A DNA stretch of 64,000 bases from Nannocystis sp. (GCF_016714285.1 NZ_JADJNN010000016.1:167756-231755), one strand, 5' to 3'; shown: positions 1 to 8,688, counted from the first letter of the stretch. A program made the numbers and translations. Notes: generated by a model from the letters alone, not told the origin.

Positions 1-371
1 AGGGTGTTGAGCTCGCCGTCGGGGGCCTCGACGTAGGCGAGCAGGCGGCCGTAGGTGTCCTTGCACTCCTCGTCGTAGGTGAGCGTGACCTCCTGGCCGA
101 GCACGAGGTCCTCGTTGTACTTGCGGGCCTCCTCGCCGTAGCAGTCGTGCTTGCCCTGGGTGATCTCGGGGGTGTCGATCATCAGGTAACGGACCTTCTG
201 GCCGCTATCGAGGACGATGGTGTCGCCGTCGATGACGGAGGCGACGATCGCCGTGGTCGGGCCGCACAGGTTCTGCGGGTCAGGCTGGGGGCCGCCGGCG
301 CCGCTCAGGTCGCAGGCGGGCAGCAGGAGGGCGAGCAGCGGATACAGATCGCCGGGGCGGGTCACGGACAT
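1..371 (-). CDS. Thermonuclease (SNase-like) lipoprotein, C-terminus off the window edge
   Basis: Staphylococcal-nuclease-family phosphodiesterase, expected to cleave DNA/RNA with Ca2+. Only the first ~123 residues are present; the reading frame runs off the left edge. Visible SNase signatures are VIDGDT (Asp), VRYLMIDTPE (the Arg35/Asp40/Glu43 equivalents) and DTYGRLLAYV (the Arg87 equivalent), so the catalytic set looks intact. The N-terminus ends in LLLPAC, a lipobox, so it is probably anchored in the envelope. The ATG (371-369) overlaps the stop of the upstream lamin-tail gene by 10 nt, which suggests translational coupling. Family assignment is firm; the location is inferred. Confidence 0.85.
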   Translation of the reverse strand, partial: MSVTRPGDLYPLLALLLPACDLSGAGGPQPDPQNLCGPTTAIVASVIDGDTIVLDSGQKVRYLMIDTPEITQGKHDCYGEEARKYNEDLVLGQEVTLTYDEECKDTYGRLLAYVEAPDGELNT

Positions 372-3322
372 TGCGGGTTCTCCTGCTTCGGGGTGCCGGC
401 GTCGACGGCGACGCACCAGGGCGGGCCGTCGGCGCTGATGTTCATCGGATCTGCGAGGCCGTCGGGGTCGAGGAGGGACGACTTGCCGGGCTTCTGCAGG
501 ACGGTCCAGCCGACCGTGTGGAGCAGGACATCGGCCTTGCCGATCGAGATGCCGCCGCTGGCGTTGCCGAGGCTGGTGCTGACGACGTGGTCGACCGGCG
601 GGAGGTTGCCGTTGACCAGCGGGTCGGCGTTGTGGGCGAACAGCTGGACGCTGCCGCTGCTGGCCGGCAGGCAGTCGGCGCTGACGAGGGTCGGCTTGGC
701 GGCGGCGAGGGTGGCCATGTCGACGTTGGCCTTGTTGAGGATCTTGAGGTCGTTGAGGTCGACGTCGGCGAGGAACTTGAGCTCGAACCACTCGCCGTTG
801 GCGTCGGTGACGATCGTGGGGTCGGCGAGGTACTCGTTGATCACGAGGTCGCCGGGCTTGGGCGAGACGACCAGGCGCATGGCCATGAGGCCCTGATCGA
901 AGCACATCGGGTCGACGTTGCCGCCGCCGCAGGCGATGTTCTCGGCCTTCGGGGTGCCGCTGTCGCCGAGGCCGTAGGGGCTGCTGGCGGGGCACCAGTT
1001 GGTGACGAAGTCGTCATTGCAGGCGGTGTCGAGCGGGGCGGCGGTGATGCAGCTGGCGGCGGTGCCGAGCTGGTGGGCCTTGCCGACGCTGGCCTTGGTG
1101 TAGGTGACGGTGTCGAGCTGGGTGTCTTGCAGGGAGACGAACAGGCCGCCGCCGGAGTTGGTGAGGCTGAGGCCGGCGTACTCGTAGTCGGGCGTGGGCA
1201 GGCCGCCGTTGCCGCCGAGGTCGTTGGGGTTCGGCGGGTCGGGTGGTTTGCCGAGGCTGGAGAGGAGGACGTAGCTGTCGGCGGCGACGGGGATGCAGGT
1301 CGCGCTGGTGACGGTGTGCTTGACGGTGGGGAAGGTGTTGCCGAGGTCGAGGCCGTTGAGGTCGAAGCTGGTGGCGGCGTAGAGCTCGAACCACTCGCCG
1401 GTGGGTTCACCGGCGCCGCCGCTCTTGAGCAGGGCGTCGGGGTCGGGGTGGAGCTCGGTGATGAGCAGGTCGCCGGCCGACGGGTGGACGATCGGCCGCA
1501 GTTGTTGAGTGTCCGGGTCGCTGCACTGGTCGTCGGGCGGGGGGATGTCGCCGCAGCCGAGGTTCTCGGCCTTCGGGGTGCCGAAGTCGCCGAGGCCGAA
1601 GGGCGCGGGGCCGTCGCACCACTGGGTCGGGTCGTCGTTGATGGCGACGTCGAAGGGGGCGGCGACGGGGAGCAGATCGAGCGGGAGCTGGCGCGACTTG
1701 CCGTCGGCGGTGTTGGCCCAGCTGACGGCGTCGAGCTCGGTCTGGGTCATGGCGAGCTTGTTGTCGACGCCGACGACGAGGGTGGAGTTGTCGTTGGTGA
1801 GCGAGATCTTGTCGACCCAGTCGGGGGCCGGGAGGCCGCCGTTGAGCGCCGCGTCGGCGCTGTGGGCGATGAGCACGTAGCTGCCGGCGGCGATCGGGAC
1901 GCAGCTCGGGTCGGCGACGGTGGCGTAGGGCGACTCGAGGGTCTTGCCGAAGGTGAGGCCGTTGAGGTCGATGTCGGCGCCGACCAGGAGCTCGATCCAC
2001 TCGGCCTCGGCGCTGTCGCCGAGCATCGGGTCGGTGAAGACCTCGGTGACGAGCAGGTCGCCGGGGGCGGCGTAGTGGATGTCGCGCGGGACGTCGCCGT
2101 CGATGCAGGTGCCGTCCTTGGCGGCGACGGGGCACTGCGGGTTCTCGTCGCCGGGGCTGCCGAGGTCGCCCTCGTCGAAGGGGGTGGTGGCGAGGCACCA
2201 GTTGATCGGGTCGTCGTTGCCGGTGGCGGTGAGGCTGTCCGGATCGAGGCTCCAGGCGGCGCCGTCGCTGGTCTTGGTGTAGTGGACCTCGTCGATGATC
2301 TGGCCGTCGTAGGCGATGTAGACGCCGGGGGTCGGGTTCGACGCGGAGGGGCTGTCGACGAGGGTGATCTTCGCCTCGAAGTTGGCCTTCTGCCACTCGA
2401 CGTGCTCGGCGAAGACGACGTAGGTGCCGGCGCTGGCGTTGATGCACTGCGCCTCCATCAGCACCTTCTCGGGCTTGCTCGGGTCGGCCAGGAACTTGCT
2501 GGTGTTGCCGCCGAACTGCAGGCAGTTGAGGTCGACGTCGCCGGCGGTGACGTAGACCTCGAACCACTCGCCGGCTGTGGCGTCGGTGAGCTTGGCGTTC
2601 GGCATCACCTCGGTGATGATGATCTGGCCGGGCATCGGGGCGTGGACCGGGCGCAGGAGGTCGTTGTCGTAGCACGCGCCGCAGGCGGGCACGGGCAGGG
2701 CGCAGTCGGGGTTCTCGGCGCCGGGGGTGCCGTAGTCCTCGCCGCTGTAGACCTCGGTGGCGAGGCACCAGTTGGCGAGGTCGTCGTTGTCGACGGCGTC
2801 GGGGGGCTTCTTGCCGAGGCTGCGGCTGTAGCCGTCGGCGGGGTCCTGGTAGAGGGCCTCGTCGACGACGACGTCGCCGCAGACGACGCGGAGCTTGCCG
2901 TCGCTGTTGCCGAAGCTGCCGAGGTCGGCGGCGTAGCCGTAGTCGATGTGCTCGGGGCGGGTGTCCTGGGCGGCCTTGCCGAACACGAAGTACTGGCCCG
3001 GGCCGATGCTGAGCGCCTCGTCCTTGATCAGGTGGCCCTTGGCGCTGGTGCCGTCGACCTTGCTGTACTCGAGGCCGAGGTCGCTGAGCGCGACGGGGGT
3101 GTCGCTGGGGTTGTAGACCTCGAACCACTCGAAGCTGTTGTCATCGGCGCCGGCGGGGTCGGGCATGATCTCGGTGATGATGAGGTCGCCCCTGGACAGC
3201 TTGGCCGTGCAGTCGCCGACGGTGTCGCCCTCGGTGTCGACGCCGGTGTCGTTGTTGCAGGCGGCCGCGAGGGAGGCGGCGAGGAGGAACGGGACGACGC
3301 GGAGGAGGTTGGCGCGGTGCAT
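362..3322 (-). CDS. Lipoprotein with five lamin-tail (LTD) domains
   Basis: A 986-residue secreted lipoprotein: signal peptide ending LAAAC (Cys about 22), then five tandem domains of 150-190 residues. Each opens with a G[DQ][LI][IL][IV][TN]E core followed by an E-W-[FI]-E-[LV] strand and closes with a W-C...GTP..EN..C signature (about residues 44-206, 228-393, 415-600, 655-835 and 855-986). This is the Ig-like lamin-tail fold, known in bacteria as a surface or nuclease-associated binding module. Paired cysteines near domain ends suggest disulphides outside the cytoplasm. It sits between two SNase genes and overlaps the downstream one by 10 nt. No catalytic motif is visible; a binding or tethering role is inferred. 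Confidence 0.85.
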   Translation of the reverse strand: MHRANLLRVVPFLLAASLAAACNNDTGVDTEGDTVGDCTAKLSRGDLIITEIMPDPAGADDNSFEWFEVYNPSDTPVALSDLGLEYSKVDGTSAKGHLIKDEALSIGPGQYFVFGKAAQDTRPEHIDYGYAADLGSFGNSDGKLRVVCGDVVVDEALYQDPADGYSRSLGKKPPDAVDNDDLANWCLATEVYSGEDYGTPGAENPDCALPVPACGACYDNDLLRPVHAPMPGQIIITEVMPNAKLTDATAGEWFEVYVTAGDVDLNCLQFGGNTSKFLADPSKPEKVLMEAQCINASAGTYVVFAEHVEWQKANFEAKITLVDSPSASNPTPGVYIAYDGQIIDEVHYTKTSDGAAWSLDPDSLTATGNDDPINWCLATTPFDEGDLGSPGDENPQCPVAAKDGTCIDGDVPRDIHYAAPGDLLVTEVFTDPMLGDSAEAEWIELLVGADIDLNGLTFGKTLESPYATVADPSCVPIAAGSYVLIAHSADAALNGGLPAPDWVDKISLTNDNSTLVVGVDNKLAMTQTELDAVSWANTADGKSRQLPLDLLPVAAPFDVAINDDPTQWCDGPAPFGLGDFGTPKAENLGCGDIPPPDDQCSDPDTQQLRPIVHPSAGDLLITELHPDPDALLKSGGAGEPTGEWFELYAATSFDLNGLDLGNTFPTVKHTVTSATCIPVAADSYVLLSSLGKPPDPPNPNDLGGNGGLPTPDYEYAGLSLTNSGGGLFVSLQDTQLDTVTYTKASVGKAHQLGTAASCITAAPLDTACNDDFVTNWCPASSPYGLGDSGTPKAENIACGGGNVDPMCFDQGLMAMRLVVSPKPGDLVINEYLADPTIVTDANGEWFELKFLADVDLNDLKILNKANVDMATLAAAKPTLVSADCLPASSGSVQLFAHNADPLVNGNLPPVDHVVSTSLGNASGGISIGKADVLLHTVGWTVLQKPGKSSLLDPDGLADPMNISADGPPWCVAVDAGTPKQENPQCP

Positions 3323-3376
3323 GAGGGCTCTCGGGGGTCGGCTGCGTTCGTCCGTGAAGCGCGGGGTGCCTAAGGG

Positions 3377-4657
3377 TTATGGTGGCGAGGGTGGCGAGGC
3401 GGTCGCTGTGGGGGCGACCGGGAGTGGTTCGAGCGGTGGACCTGGTGGTGGTTCGCCGGGCAGCTCGGGCGCGACCGGGGGCTCGGCGATCGGGGCCGGG
3501 GCGACGTCGGGGCTCGCGGGTGAGGCGGCGGGCGGGGTGCTGGCGGCGGTCGGCGAGAGCACCTCGATCTCGACCTGGGCCGGGATCGTGACGAGGATCT
3601 GGTACTCGTCGCGGTTGGTGTACTTGTTGCGGTACTTGGCGACGACGCCGCGGGCGCGGATGAACTCGCCCTTGGCCGCCTCGACGTGGGACTCGGCGAG
3701 GACCTGCTTGTCGAAGAAGATGAGCGGGAAGCTGCCGCTGCGGCGGCGGCTGAGCATCACCTTGGTAGGTCCGCCGGTCTTGCTCGGGCGGATGTCACCG
3801 ACGGCGCCGAGGACCACGACCTCGCGGCCGAGCAGGCCCTGGATGCGGTCCATCGCGTCCCAGTGGGTGAGGACGACCCAGTCCTTCTTGCCGTCGGAGT
3901 CGCGCTCGAAGGCCTGCACGTACTCGCCGCGGCGGTTCCACCAGGCGAGGCGGCGGTCGTAGTCGGGGTAGTGTTGCTTCGTGGGGTCCCAGATGCCGCG
4001 CTGGGCCTTGCGGGCCTCGTCCTGGGCGGCGATGAACTCGTTGTGGAAGCGGCGGGAGATGCCGTACTTGGTGAAGTAGGGGCTCATGCCGGCGCGGACG
4101 CACTCGATGTTGTAGTTGAGGCGCTTGCCGTCCTTCTCGACGAAGACGTAGGTCAGGTAGCGGTTGTAGAAGTCGCGGATCTCCTTCGGGTGGTCGCGCT
4201 CGAGCTCGACGAAGCGGACGCCCTGGAAGAACTTGACGGCGTACTTCTTGGCCTCCTCGCCCATGGGTGTGGGGATCTTGACCGGGTGGGAGGTCTTGGC
4301 CTGGGCGTCGGCGAGGTAGCGCTCCCAGCCCTTGTCGAAGTCTCGCCACTCGGACTTGCGCTTAAATGTTTCCTCGGTGTCGAGGCCGAGGAGGCGCATG
4401 CTGGCGTCGAGGCCGTCGACGCGGATCGTGTCGCCGTCGATGACCTTGGTCAGCGGGAAGTGGCCGAGGTGGAGGCCGACCTCCTCGCGCTCGAGGCCGG
4501 CGAGCACGTTGGTCCGGTCGTAGCGCTGGATCGGCTGGGCGCAGGCGGGCTGGAGCAGGGCGAAGCCGAGGACCAGGCCGAGGGCGCCCAATGAGTGGCC
4601 CAGCGAATGGCGCCACGAATGGCGCCACGAATGACGGTAGCGGAGGTTCAGGGGCAC
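3377..4657 (-). CDS. Thermonuclease-family protein with extended C-terminus
   Basis: A second SNase-type nuclease, 426 residues from the GTG at 4657, which overlaps the upstream lamin-tail stop by 10 nt exactly as in the pair at 362-371. A longer open frame to 4735 reads through Arg-rich shadow sequence and is unlikely. Near the N-terminus a short RHSWRHSWRHS repeat precedes a hydrophobic segment ending LLQPAC (lipobox). SNase signatures are KVIDGDTI, MRLLGLDTEE and YNRYLTYVFV, so the Arg/Glu/Arg set is present. Residues about 265-365 form an extra beta-rich segment resembling an OB-fold (not proven), followed by a Pro/Ala-rich tail. It is about three times the size of a minimal SNase. Confidence 0.82.
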   Translation of the reverse strand: MPLNLRYRHSWRHSWRHSLGHSLGALGLVLGFALLQPACAQPIQRYDRTNVLAGLEREEVGLHLGHFPLTKVIDGDTIRVDGLDASMRLLGLDTEETFKRKSEWRDFDKGWERYLADAQAKTSHPVKIPTPMGEEAKKYAVKFFQGVRFVELERDHPKEIRDFYNRYLTYVFVEKDGKRLNYNIECVRAGMSPYFTKYGISRRFHNEFIAAQDEARKAQRGIWDPTKQHYPDYDRRLAWWNRRGEYVQAFERDSDGKKDWVVLTHWDAMDRIQGLLGREVVVLGAVGDIRPSKTGGPTKVMLSRRRSGSFPLIFFDKQVLAESHVEAAKGEFIRARGVVAKYRNKYTNRDEYQILVTIPAQVEIEVLSPTAASTPPAASPASPDVAPAPIAEPPVAPELPGEPPPGPPLEPLPVAPTATASPPSPP

Positions 4658-5340
4658 GGCGGGTTCGCCTCCCCCGGGGTGCCGTTGAGGCCGATGCCGG
4701 TCTGTGGGCCGTCGCCGGGGCTGGTGTTGGCGCACCAGCCCTCGCGGCTGTCATCGTTGCTGGCGGCGTCCGGCGGGGCGCTGCCGTCGAGCGAGAGGGT
4801 GCCCTCGCTGGGCAGGCCCATGTAGATGAGGTGGTCGAGGACGACGTCGCAGCTGACGAGGTCGAGGGTGGCTGCGCCGTAGAGGTCGCGCGGGTTGTCG
4901 ACGTTGGTGCTCGAGTGGAAGTCGGGGGTGTAGTCGTAGTCGATGTAGGGGAACTCGTCGGGCGGGCCGCCGCCGACGACGAGGTAGTCGCCGGGCTCGA
5001 TCGTCAGGTCCTCGTCGCGGACGACGAAGGAGACGGGGCTGGTGCCGTCGAGCTGGGTGAATTCGAGGCGCAGGCCGCGGGCCGGGATGGCCGCGTCGGT
5101 GGGGTTGTAGAGCTCGATCCACTGGCGGTAGCTGCCGCTCTGGGCGCCGCGGAGCTCGCTGATCACGAGGTCGCCCTCGGCGAGCGCGGGGCAGTCGTCG
5201 GCGAGGGGGGGGCGCACGCAGGCGCCAACGACGAGGCAAAGGACGAGCGGGGCGACGAGGGAGGTGGCGCGGGTGAGGGCGACGCGTCCGCCTGGCATTC
5301 GCATGCCGCGACGCGCTTCGAACCTGCCCGAGGAGACCAA
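4648..5340 (-). CDS. Single lamin-tail-domain lipoprotein
   Basis: First gene of the minus-strand LTD/SNase operon. From the TTG at 5340 (preceded by AGAGG seven bases upstream) it encodes 230 residues; ATG starts at 5304 or 5298 are also possible. The signal peptide ends LVVGAC, followed by one LTD domain (GDLVISELRG, RQWIELYNPTD, closing WCANTSP...GTPGEANPPC). Its layout matches one repeat of the five-domain protein downstream, which suggests duplication within the locus. Envelope-anchored binding protein by inference. Confidence 0.8.
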   Translation of the reverse strand: MVSSGRFEARRGMRMPGGRVALTRATSLVAPLVLCLVVGACVRPPLADDCPALAEGDLVISELRGAQSGSYRQWIELYNPTDAAIPARGLRLEFTQLDGTSPVSFVVRDEDLTIEPGDYLVVGGGPPDEFPYIDYDYTPDFHSSTNVDNPRDLYGAATLDLVSCDVVLDHLIYMGLPSEGTLSLDGSAPPDAASNDDSREGWCANTSPGDGPQTGIGLNGTPGEANPPCP

Positions 5341-5770
5341 CAGCGAGACCTCTAGGGTCCCATCCTAAACCAAAGTGAGGAGCATGGGCTGGTCTGCGTG
5401 CTGCTGCAAAATTCCAGCGAAGCGGCGGAGGTCGGCGATCGAGTGACAGCGCGGTGAACTCGGGATGACGCGCCGGCCTGGTGGACGGCTGTCCGTGGCG
5501 CTCGTAAGTCCATCGATCTGCAACGATCAATTCCTGTGGAGGAGAGGCGTCGGGACGCGGCCCCAGGAGGTTGCGGGCGGCCTGTGTGGCTGTTCAGTGC
5601 GGCGATCGGGGCGACGGGGGCGCGGGAGATCGGCTCGCGGAGCCGACTTCAGCGATCGGCGGAGGCGGGGCGGTGGTGAAAGTTGTGGGCCGCCTGTGGG
5701 CGCCGTGTGGGCAGCCTGCGGGTGGCCTGTGGGTCGCCTGTGGACAACTCGCCTGCCCCAAAGGCCAGGT
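5341..5770. promoter_or_regulatory. Intergenic region upstream of the LTD/SNase operon
   Basis: 430 bp without a credible gene, between the tdk stop and the first lamin-tail start, both on the minus strand. It should hold the operon promoter; a TAGGAT box on the minus strand just upstream of 5340 is a candidate -10. An array of 11-bp repeats lies at the tdk-proximal end. Apparent open frames here are low-complexity shadows. Confidence 0.5.
5685..5749. repeat. Six degenerate 11-bp tandem repeats
   Basis: Units begin at 5685, 5696, 5707, 5718, 5729 and 5740 with the pattern GTGGGyCGCCT; the last is degraded to GTGGACAACT. The period is about one helical turn, so all copies face the same side of the DNA. 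This could be an operator array or simple tandem expansion. Confidence 0.6.
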
Positions 5771-6373
5771 TCATTCGGCCAGGCGGGGGAACAGGCCGGT
5801 GCGGGCGTTGTAGCAGGCGAAGCAGGCGGGGGCGTAGCGGTCGTTGCCGCCGAGCTCGACCTGGGGGCCGTCGAGGACGGCGGCCCGCTCGGAGGTCGGG
5901 GCGTCGCTGGCCTGCATGCGCAGGTTGAAGATCGCCTTGCGGTTGCAAAACTGGCAGGTGACCTTGACCTCCTCGATGCTGTCGGCGAGCTCGAGCAGGC
6001 GGCGCGAGCCGGGGAACAGGCCGGTGCGGAAGTCGGTGCGCAGGCCGTAGCAGATGACGGGCGGGCCGCCCTGGGTGAGGGCCCGCAGCTGCTCGACGAG
6101 GGCGGGGGACAGGAATTGGGCCTCGTCGACGAGCACGCAGTCGATGCCACGGAAGTCGGCGGGGTCGAGGCGGGTGCTGTCGTCGACGAGCATGTCGGCC
6201 TCGGCCTCGATGCCGGCGCGCGAGCGGATGGCGGCGGCGCCGAAGCGGTCGTCGGTGCGAGGCTTGACCAGGAGGACGCGCTTGCCCTGGCTGCGGTAGT
6301 TGTGGGCGACGGCGAGGAGGTTCAGCGTCTTGGCGCTGTCCATGGTGCCGTGGCGGAAGTAGAGCTTGGCCAA
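5771..6373 (-). CDS. tdk: Thymidine kinase
   Basis: Type II thymidine kinase, ATP + thymidine to dTMP, in the pyrimidine salvage pathway; cytosolic. It has 200 residues, the usual length. Walker A is GTMDSAKT (9-16), the catalytic and Mg motif is DEAQF (83-87), and the lasso zinc site is Cys140/Cys143 with Cys184/Cys187. The start is a TTG at 6373 with a clear AGGAG seven bases upstream. It is divergently transcribed from a nucleoside transporter across a 92-bp gap, so uptake and phosphorylation may be co-regulated. Confidence 0.95.
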   Translation of the reverse strand: MAKLYFRHGTMDSAKTLNLLAVAHNYRSQGKRVLLVKPRTDDRFGAAAIRSRAGIEAEADMLVDDSTRLDPADFRGIDCVLVDEAQFLSPALVEQLRALTQGGPPVICYGLRTDFRTGLFPGSRRLLELADSIEEVKVTCQFCNRKAIFNLRMQASDAPTSERAAVLDGPQVELGGNDRYAPACFACYNARTGLFPRLAE

Positions 6374-6465
6374 GTCGGGCTCCTGGTGCGGACCTTCTGG
6401 GTGCTGACCCGGGCTTGATACTCGTGGTACGACGCGGTGTCCATCCAGGACGCCAGGGGGGCCGC
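6374..6465. promoter_or_regulatory. Divergent promoter region tdk / nucleoside transporter
   Basis: 92-bp spacer between divergent genes. It contains TTGATACT near 6415-6422 reading rightward and GAGTATCA reading leftward, both usable as -10-like boxes. SD-like sequences are present on both sides. Confidence 0.45.
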
Positions 6466-7698
6466 ATGAGCTTGGATCAGGGAATGAGCGTCGTCGGCTT
6501 CTTCGTGCTGCTCTGCGTGGGCTACGCGCTGAGCCGCGACCGCAAGGCGGTCAAGCTGCGGATGGTGCTGTGGGGCGTGGGCCTGCAGTGGTTGATGGCG
6601 GTGCTGCTGCTCAAGGTGCCGCAGGGCCAGGCGGTGCTGACGGCGGGGGCCTCGGTGGTCCAGGGGGTGCTCGACCACGCGTTCGTCGGCTCGAGCTTCC
6701 TGTTCGGCGAGCTGGGCAAGCCGAACGGGGGGGCGAGCGGGTTGGGGGTGATCTTCGCGTTCCAGGTGCTGCCGACGATCGTGTTCGTGGCGGCGCTGTT
6801 CGGGGTGCTCTACTACCTCGGGGTGATGCAGCTGATCGTCCGCGTGCTGGCGCGGGCGATGGTCCACGTGTTCGGGGCCAGCGGGGCGGAGTCGCTGTGC
6901 GTGGCGGCCAGCATCTTCATGGGCCAGAGCGAGGCGCCGCTGACGATCCGCCCGTTCCTGTCGCGGCTGACGGAGTCGGAGCTGTTCACGGTGATCGTGG
7001 CCGGGATGGCCTCGGTGTCGGGGGCGATCCTCGGGGCCTACGTGCTGCTCGGCGGCGTGCGGATCGAGCACCTGCTGACGGCGATGGCGATGACGGCCCC
7101 GATCTCGCTGGTGTTCGCCAAGCTGATCGTGCCGGAGACGGGCACGCCGGAGACGGCGGGGCGGGTCGACGACGCGCCGGTCGACAACTCGCGCAACCTG
7201 CTCGACGCGGCCGCCAACGGGACGATCGACGGCATGAAGCTGGCGGCCAACGTCGGCGCCATGCTGATCTCGTTCATCGCCCTGGTGTCGCTGCTCAACG
7301 GGCTGATCGGGCTGATCCCCGGCGGCGGCGACGAGCCGCTGACGCTGCAGCGCCTGCTCGGCTGGGCCTGCGCGCCGATCGCATTCCTCATGGGGATCCC
7401 GTGGGGCGAGGCGACCCAGGTGGGGTCGATCCTCGGGACGCGGGTGGTGGTCAACGAGATCGTGGCGTTCCAGCAGCTGCACCAACTCAAGGGGGTGCTG
7501 GCCGATCGCTCGGTGGCGATCGCAACCTTTGCCGTCTGCGGCTTCGCCAACCTCTCGAGCATTGGGATACAGATCGGTGGCCTCGGCGCGCTGGTGCCGG
7601 AGCGCAAGTCCGACATTGCCCGCCTCGGCCTGCTCGCGCTGGTCGCGGCGAGCCTGGCCAACTTCTCCACGGCCTGCGTGGCCGGAGCCCTCCTCTAG
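6466..7698 (+). CDS. NupC/CNT-family nucleoside transporter
   Basis: Concentrative nucleoside transporter: cation-coupled uptake of nucleosides across the inner membrane. It has 410 residues from the ATG at 6466 (a G-rich SD, CAGGGGGG, lies just upstream; the longer frame to 6415 is not needed). About nine hydrophobic helices. The family hallmark GQSEAPLTIRPFL (substrate/Na+ site) is present, as is the later KRT-less LLN..IGLIP region typical of CNT C-halves. It is adjacent to tdk and followed after 21 bp by an oxygenase gene, which fits a nucleoside salvage unit. Confidence 0.92.
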   Translation: MSLDQGMSVVGFFVLLCVGYALSRDRKAVKLRMVLWGVGLQWLMAVLLLKVPQGQAVLTAGASVVQGVLDHAFVGSSFLFGELGKPNGGASGLGVIFAFQVLPTIVFVAALFGVLYYLGVMQLIVRVLARAMVHVFGASGAESLCVAASIFMGQSEAPLTIRPFLSRLTESELFTVIVAGMASVSGAILGAYVLLGGVRIEHLLTAMAMTAPISLVFAKLIVPETGTPETAGRVDDAPVDNSRNLLDAAANGTIDGMKLAANVGAMLISFIALVSLLNGLIGLIPGGGDEPLTLQRLLGWACAPIAFLMGIPWGEATQVGSILGTRVVVNEIVAFQQLHQLKGVLADRSVAIATFAVCGFANLSSIGIQIGGLGALVPERKSDIARLGLLALVAASLANFSTACVAGALL

Positions 7699-7719
7699 CA
7701 ACCAACCTCAGGATTCGTC

Positions 7720-8688
7720 ATGTCTGAGCAAGTACCGATCCTCGACATCCGCCGCTTCGACCAGCAGGACCCGGCCGCGCGCGCCGGCTTCGTCCGCGAC
7801 CTGAACACCGCGTACCGTGAATTCGGCTTCGTGGGCATCACCCGCCACGAGATCCCCGAGGGGCTCATCGCCGACGCGTACCGGGCGGTCAAGGCGTTCT
7901 TCGCCCTGCCGGAGGCGACCAAGGTGGCGTACGAGGTGCCGGGTTCGGGCGGGGCTCGCGGGTACACGCGCTTCGGGGTCGAGCACGCCAAGGACTCGCC
8001 GGCGGTCGACCTCAAGGAGTTCTGGCACGTGGGTCGCGAGCACGTGGCGGGGGCGGCGTGGACGAAGGACATCCCGCCGAACCTGTGGCCGACGGAGATC
8101 GCGGGCTTCCGCGAAGCGACCTGGTCCCTGTACCAGGCGCTCGAGTCGCTGGGGAACCGGGTGCTGCGGGCGGTGGCGCTGGGGCTGGGGTTGTCGGAGG
8201 GGTACTTCGCGGACAAGACGGACCACGGCAACAGCATCCTGCGGCCGATCCACTACCCGCCGATCCGTCAGGGGCTCGGGGACCCCGAGAGCGTGCGCTC
8301 GGGCCAGCACGAGGACATCAACCTGATCACGCTGCTGATCGGCTCGGGCGAGCCGGGGCTGCAGGTGTTGTCGCTCAAGGGCGAGTGGATCCCGGTGACG
8401 ACGATCCCGGAGACGATCGTGGTCAACGTGGGCGACATGCTGCAGCGCCTGACCAACAACGTGCTGCGATCGACGACGCACCGGGTCGTCAACCCGCCGC
8501 CGCCGTTTAGCGAGGTGCCGCGCTACTCGATCCCGTTCTTCCTCCACCCGAACTCGGAGTTTCTTATCAAGTCGCTGGAGACCTGCGTGACGGCGGACAA
8601 TCCGGAGCACTACCCGGAGCCGATCACGGCCAACGATTACCTGACGCAGCGGCTGATCGAGATCGGGCTCTTGCCGGGAAAATCGTAG
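7720..8688 (+). CDS. Isopenicillin-N-synthase-like Fe(II)/2-oxoglutarate oxygenase
   Basis: 322 residues in the IPNS/2OG-dioxygenase fold. The iron triad is His197-x-Asp199 and His254, and the co-substrate Arg268-x-Ser270 (RYS) is present, so it should be active. An N-terminal DIOX_N-like region (DIRRF, REFGFVGI) precedes it. It starts 21 bp after the nucleoside transporter with AGGA before the ATG, so the two are likely co-transcribed. The substrate is unknown; relatives hydroxylate or desaturate many small molecules, including thymine, which is only a suggestion from context. Confidence 0.88.
   Translation: MSEQVPILDIRRFDQQDPAARAGFVRDLNTAYREFGFVGITRHEIPEGLIADAYRAVKAFFALPEATKVAYEVPGSGGARGYTRFGVEHAKDSPAVDLKEFWHVGREHVAGAAWTKDIPPNLWPTEIAGFREATWSLYQALESLGNRVLRAVALGLGLSEGYFADKTDHGNSILRPIHYPPIRQGLGDPESVRSGQHEDINLITLLIGSGEPGLQVLSLKGEWIPVTTIPETIVVNVGDMLQRLTNNVLRSTTHRVVNPPPPFSEVPRYSIPFFLHPNSEFLIKSLETCVTADNPEHYPEPITANDYLTQRLIEIGLLPGKS

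Noticed and set aside
371..3373. 1000-codon open frame on the plus strand
   Set aside because: It is the antisense shadow of the five-LTD gene. Its translation is Val/Gly/Ala/Asp-biased with no domain, whereas the minus frame has a signal peptide and five clear repeats.
4591..4635. 12-bp GCGCCACGAATG repeat as a regulatory element
   Set aside because: It lies inside the SNase signal region and encodes the RHSW repeats; a coding microsatellite explains it.
5737..5750. TGTGGACAA as a DnaA box / replication origin
   Set aside because: Only one near-match, embedded in a degenerate tandem repeat, and no dnaA, dnaN or gidA nearby.
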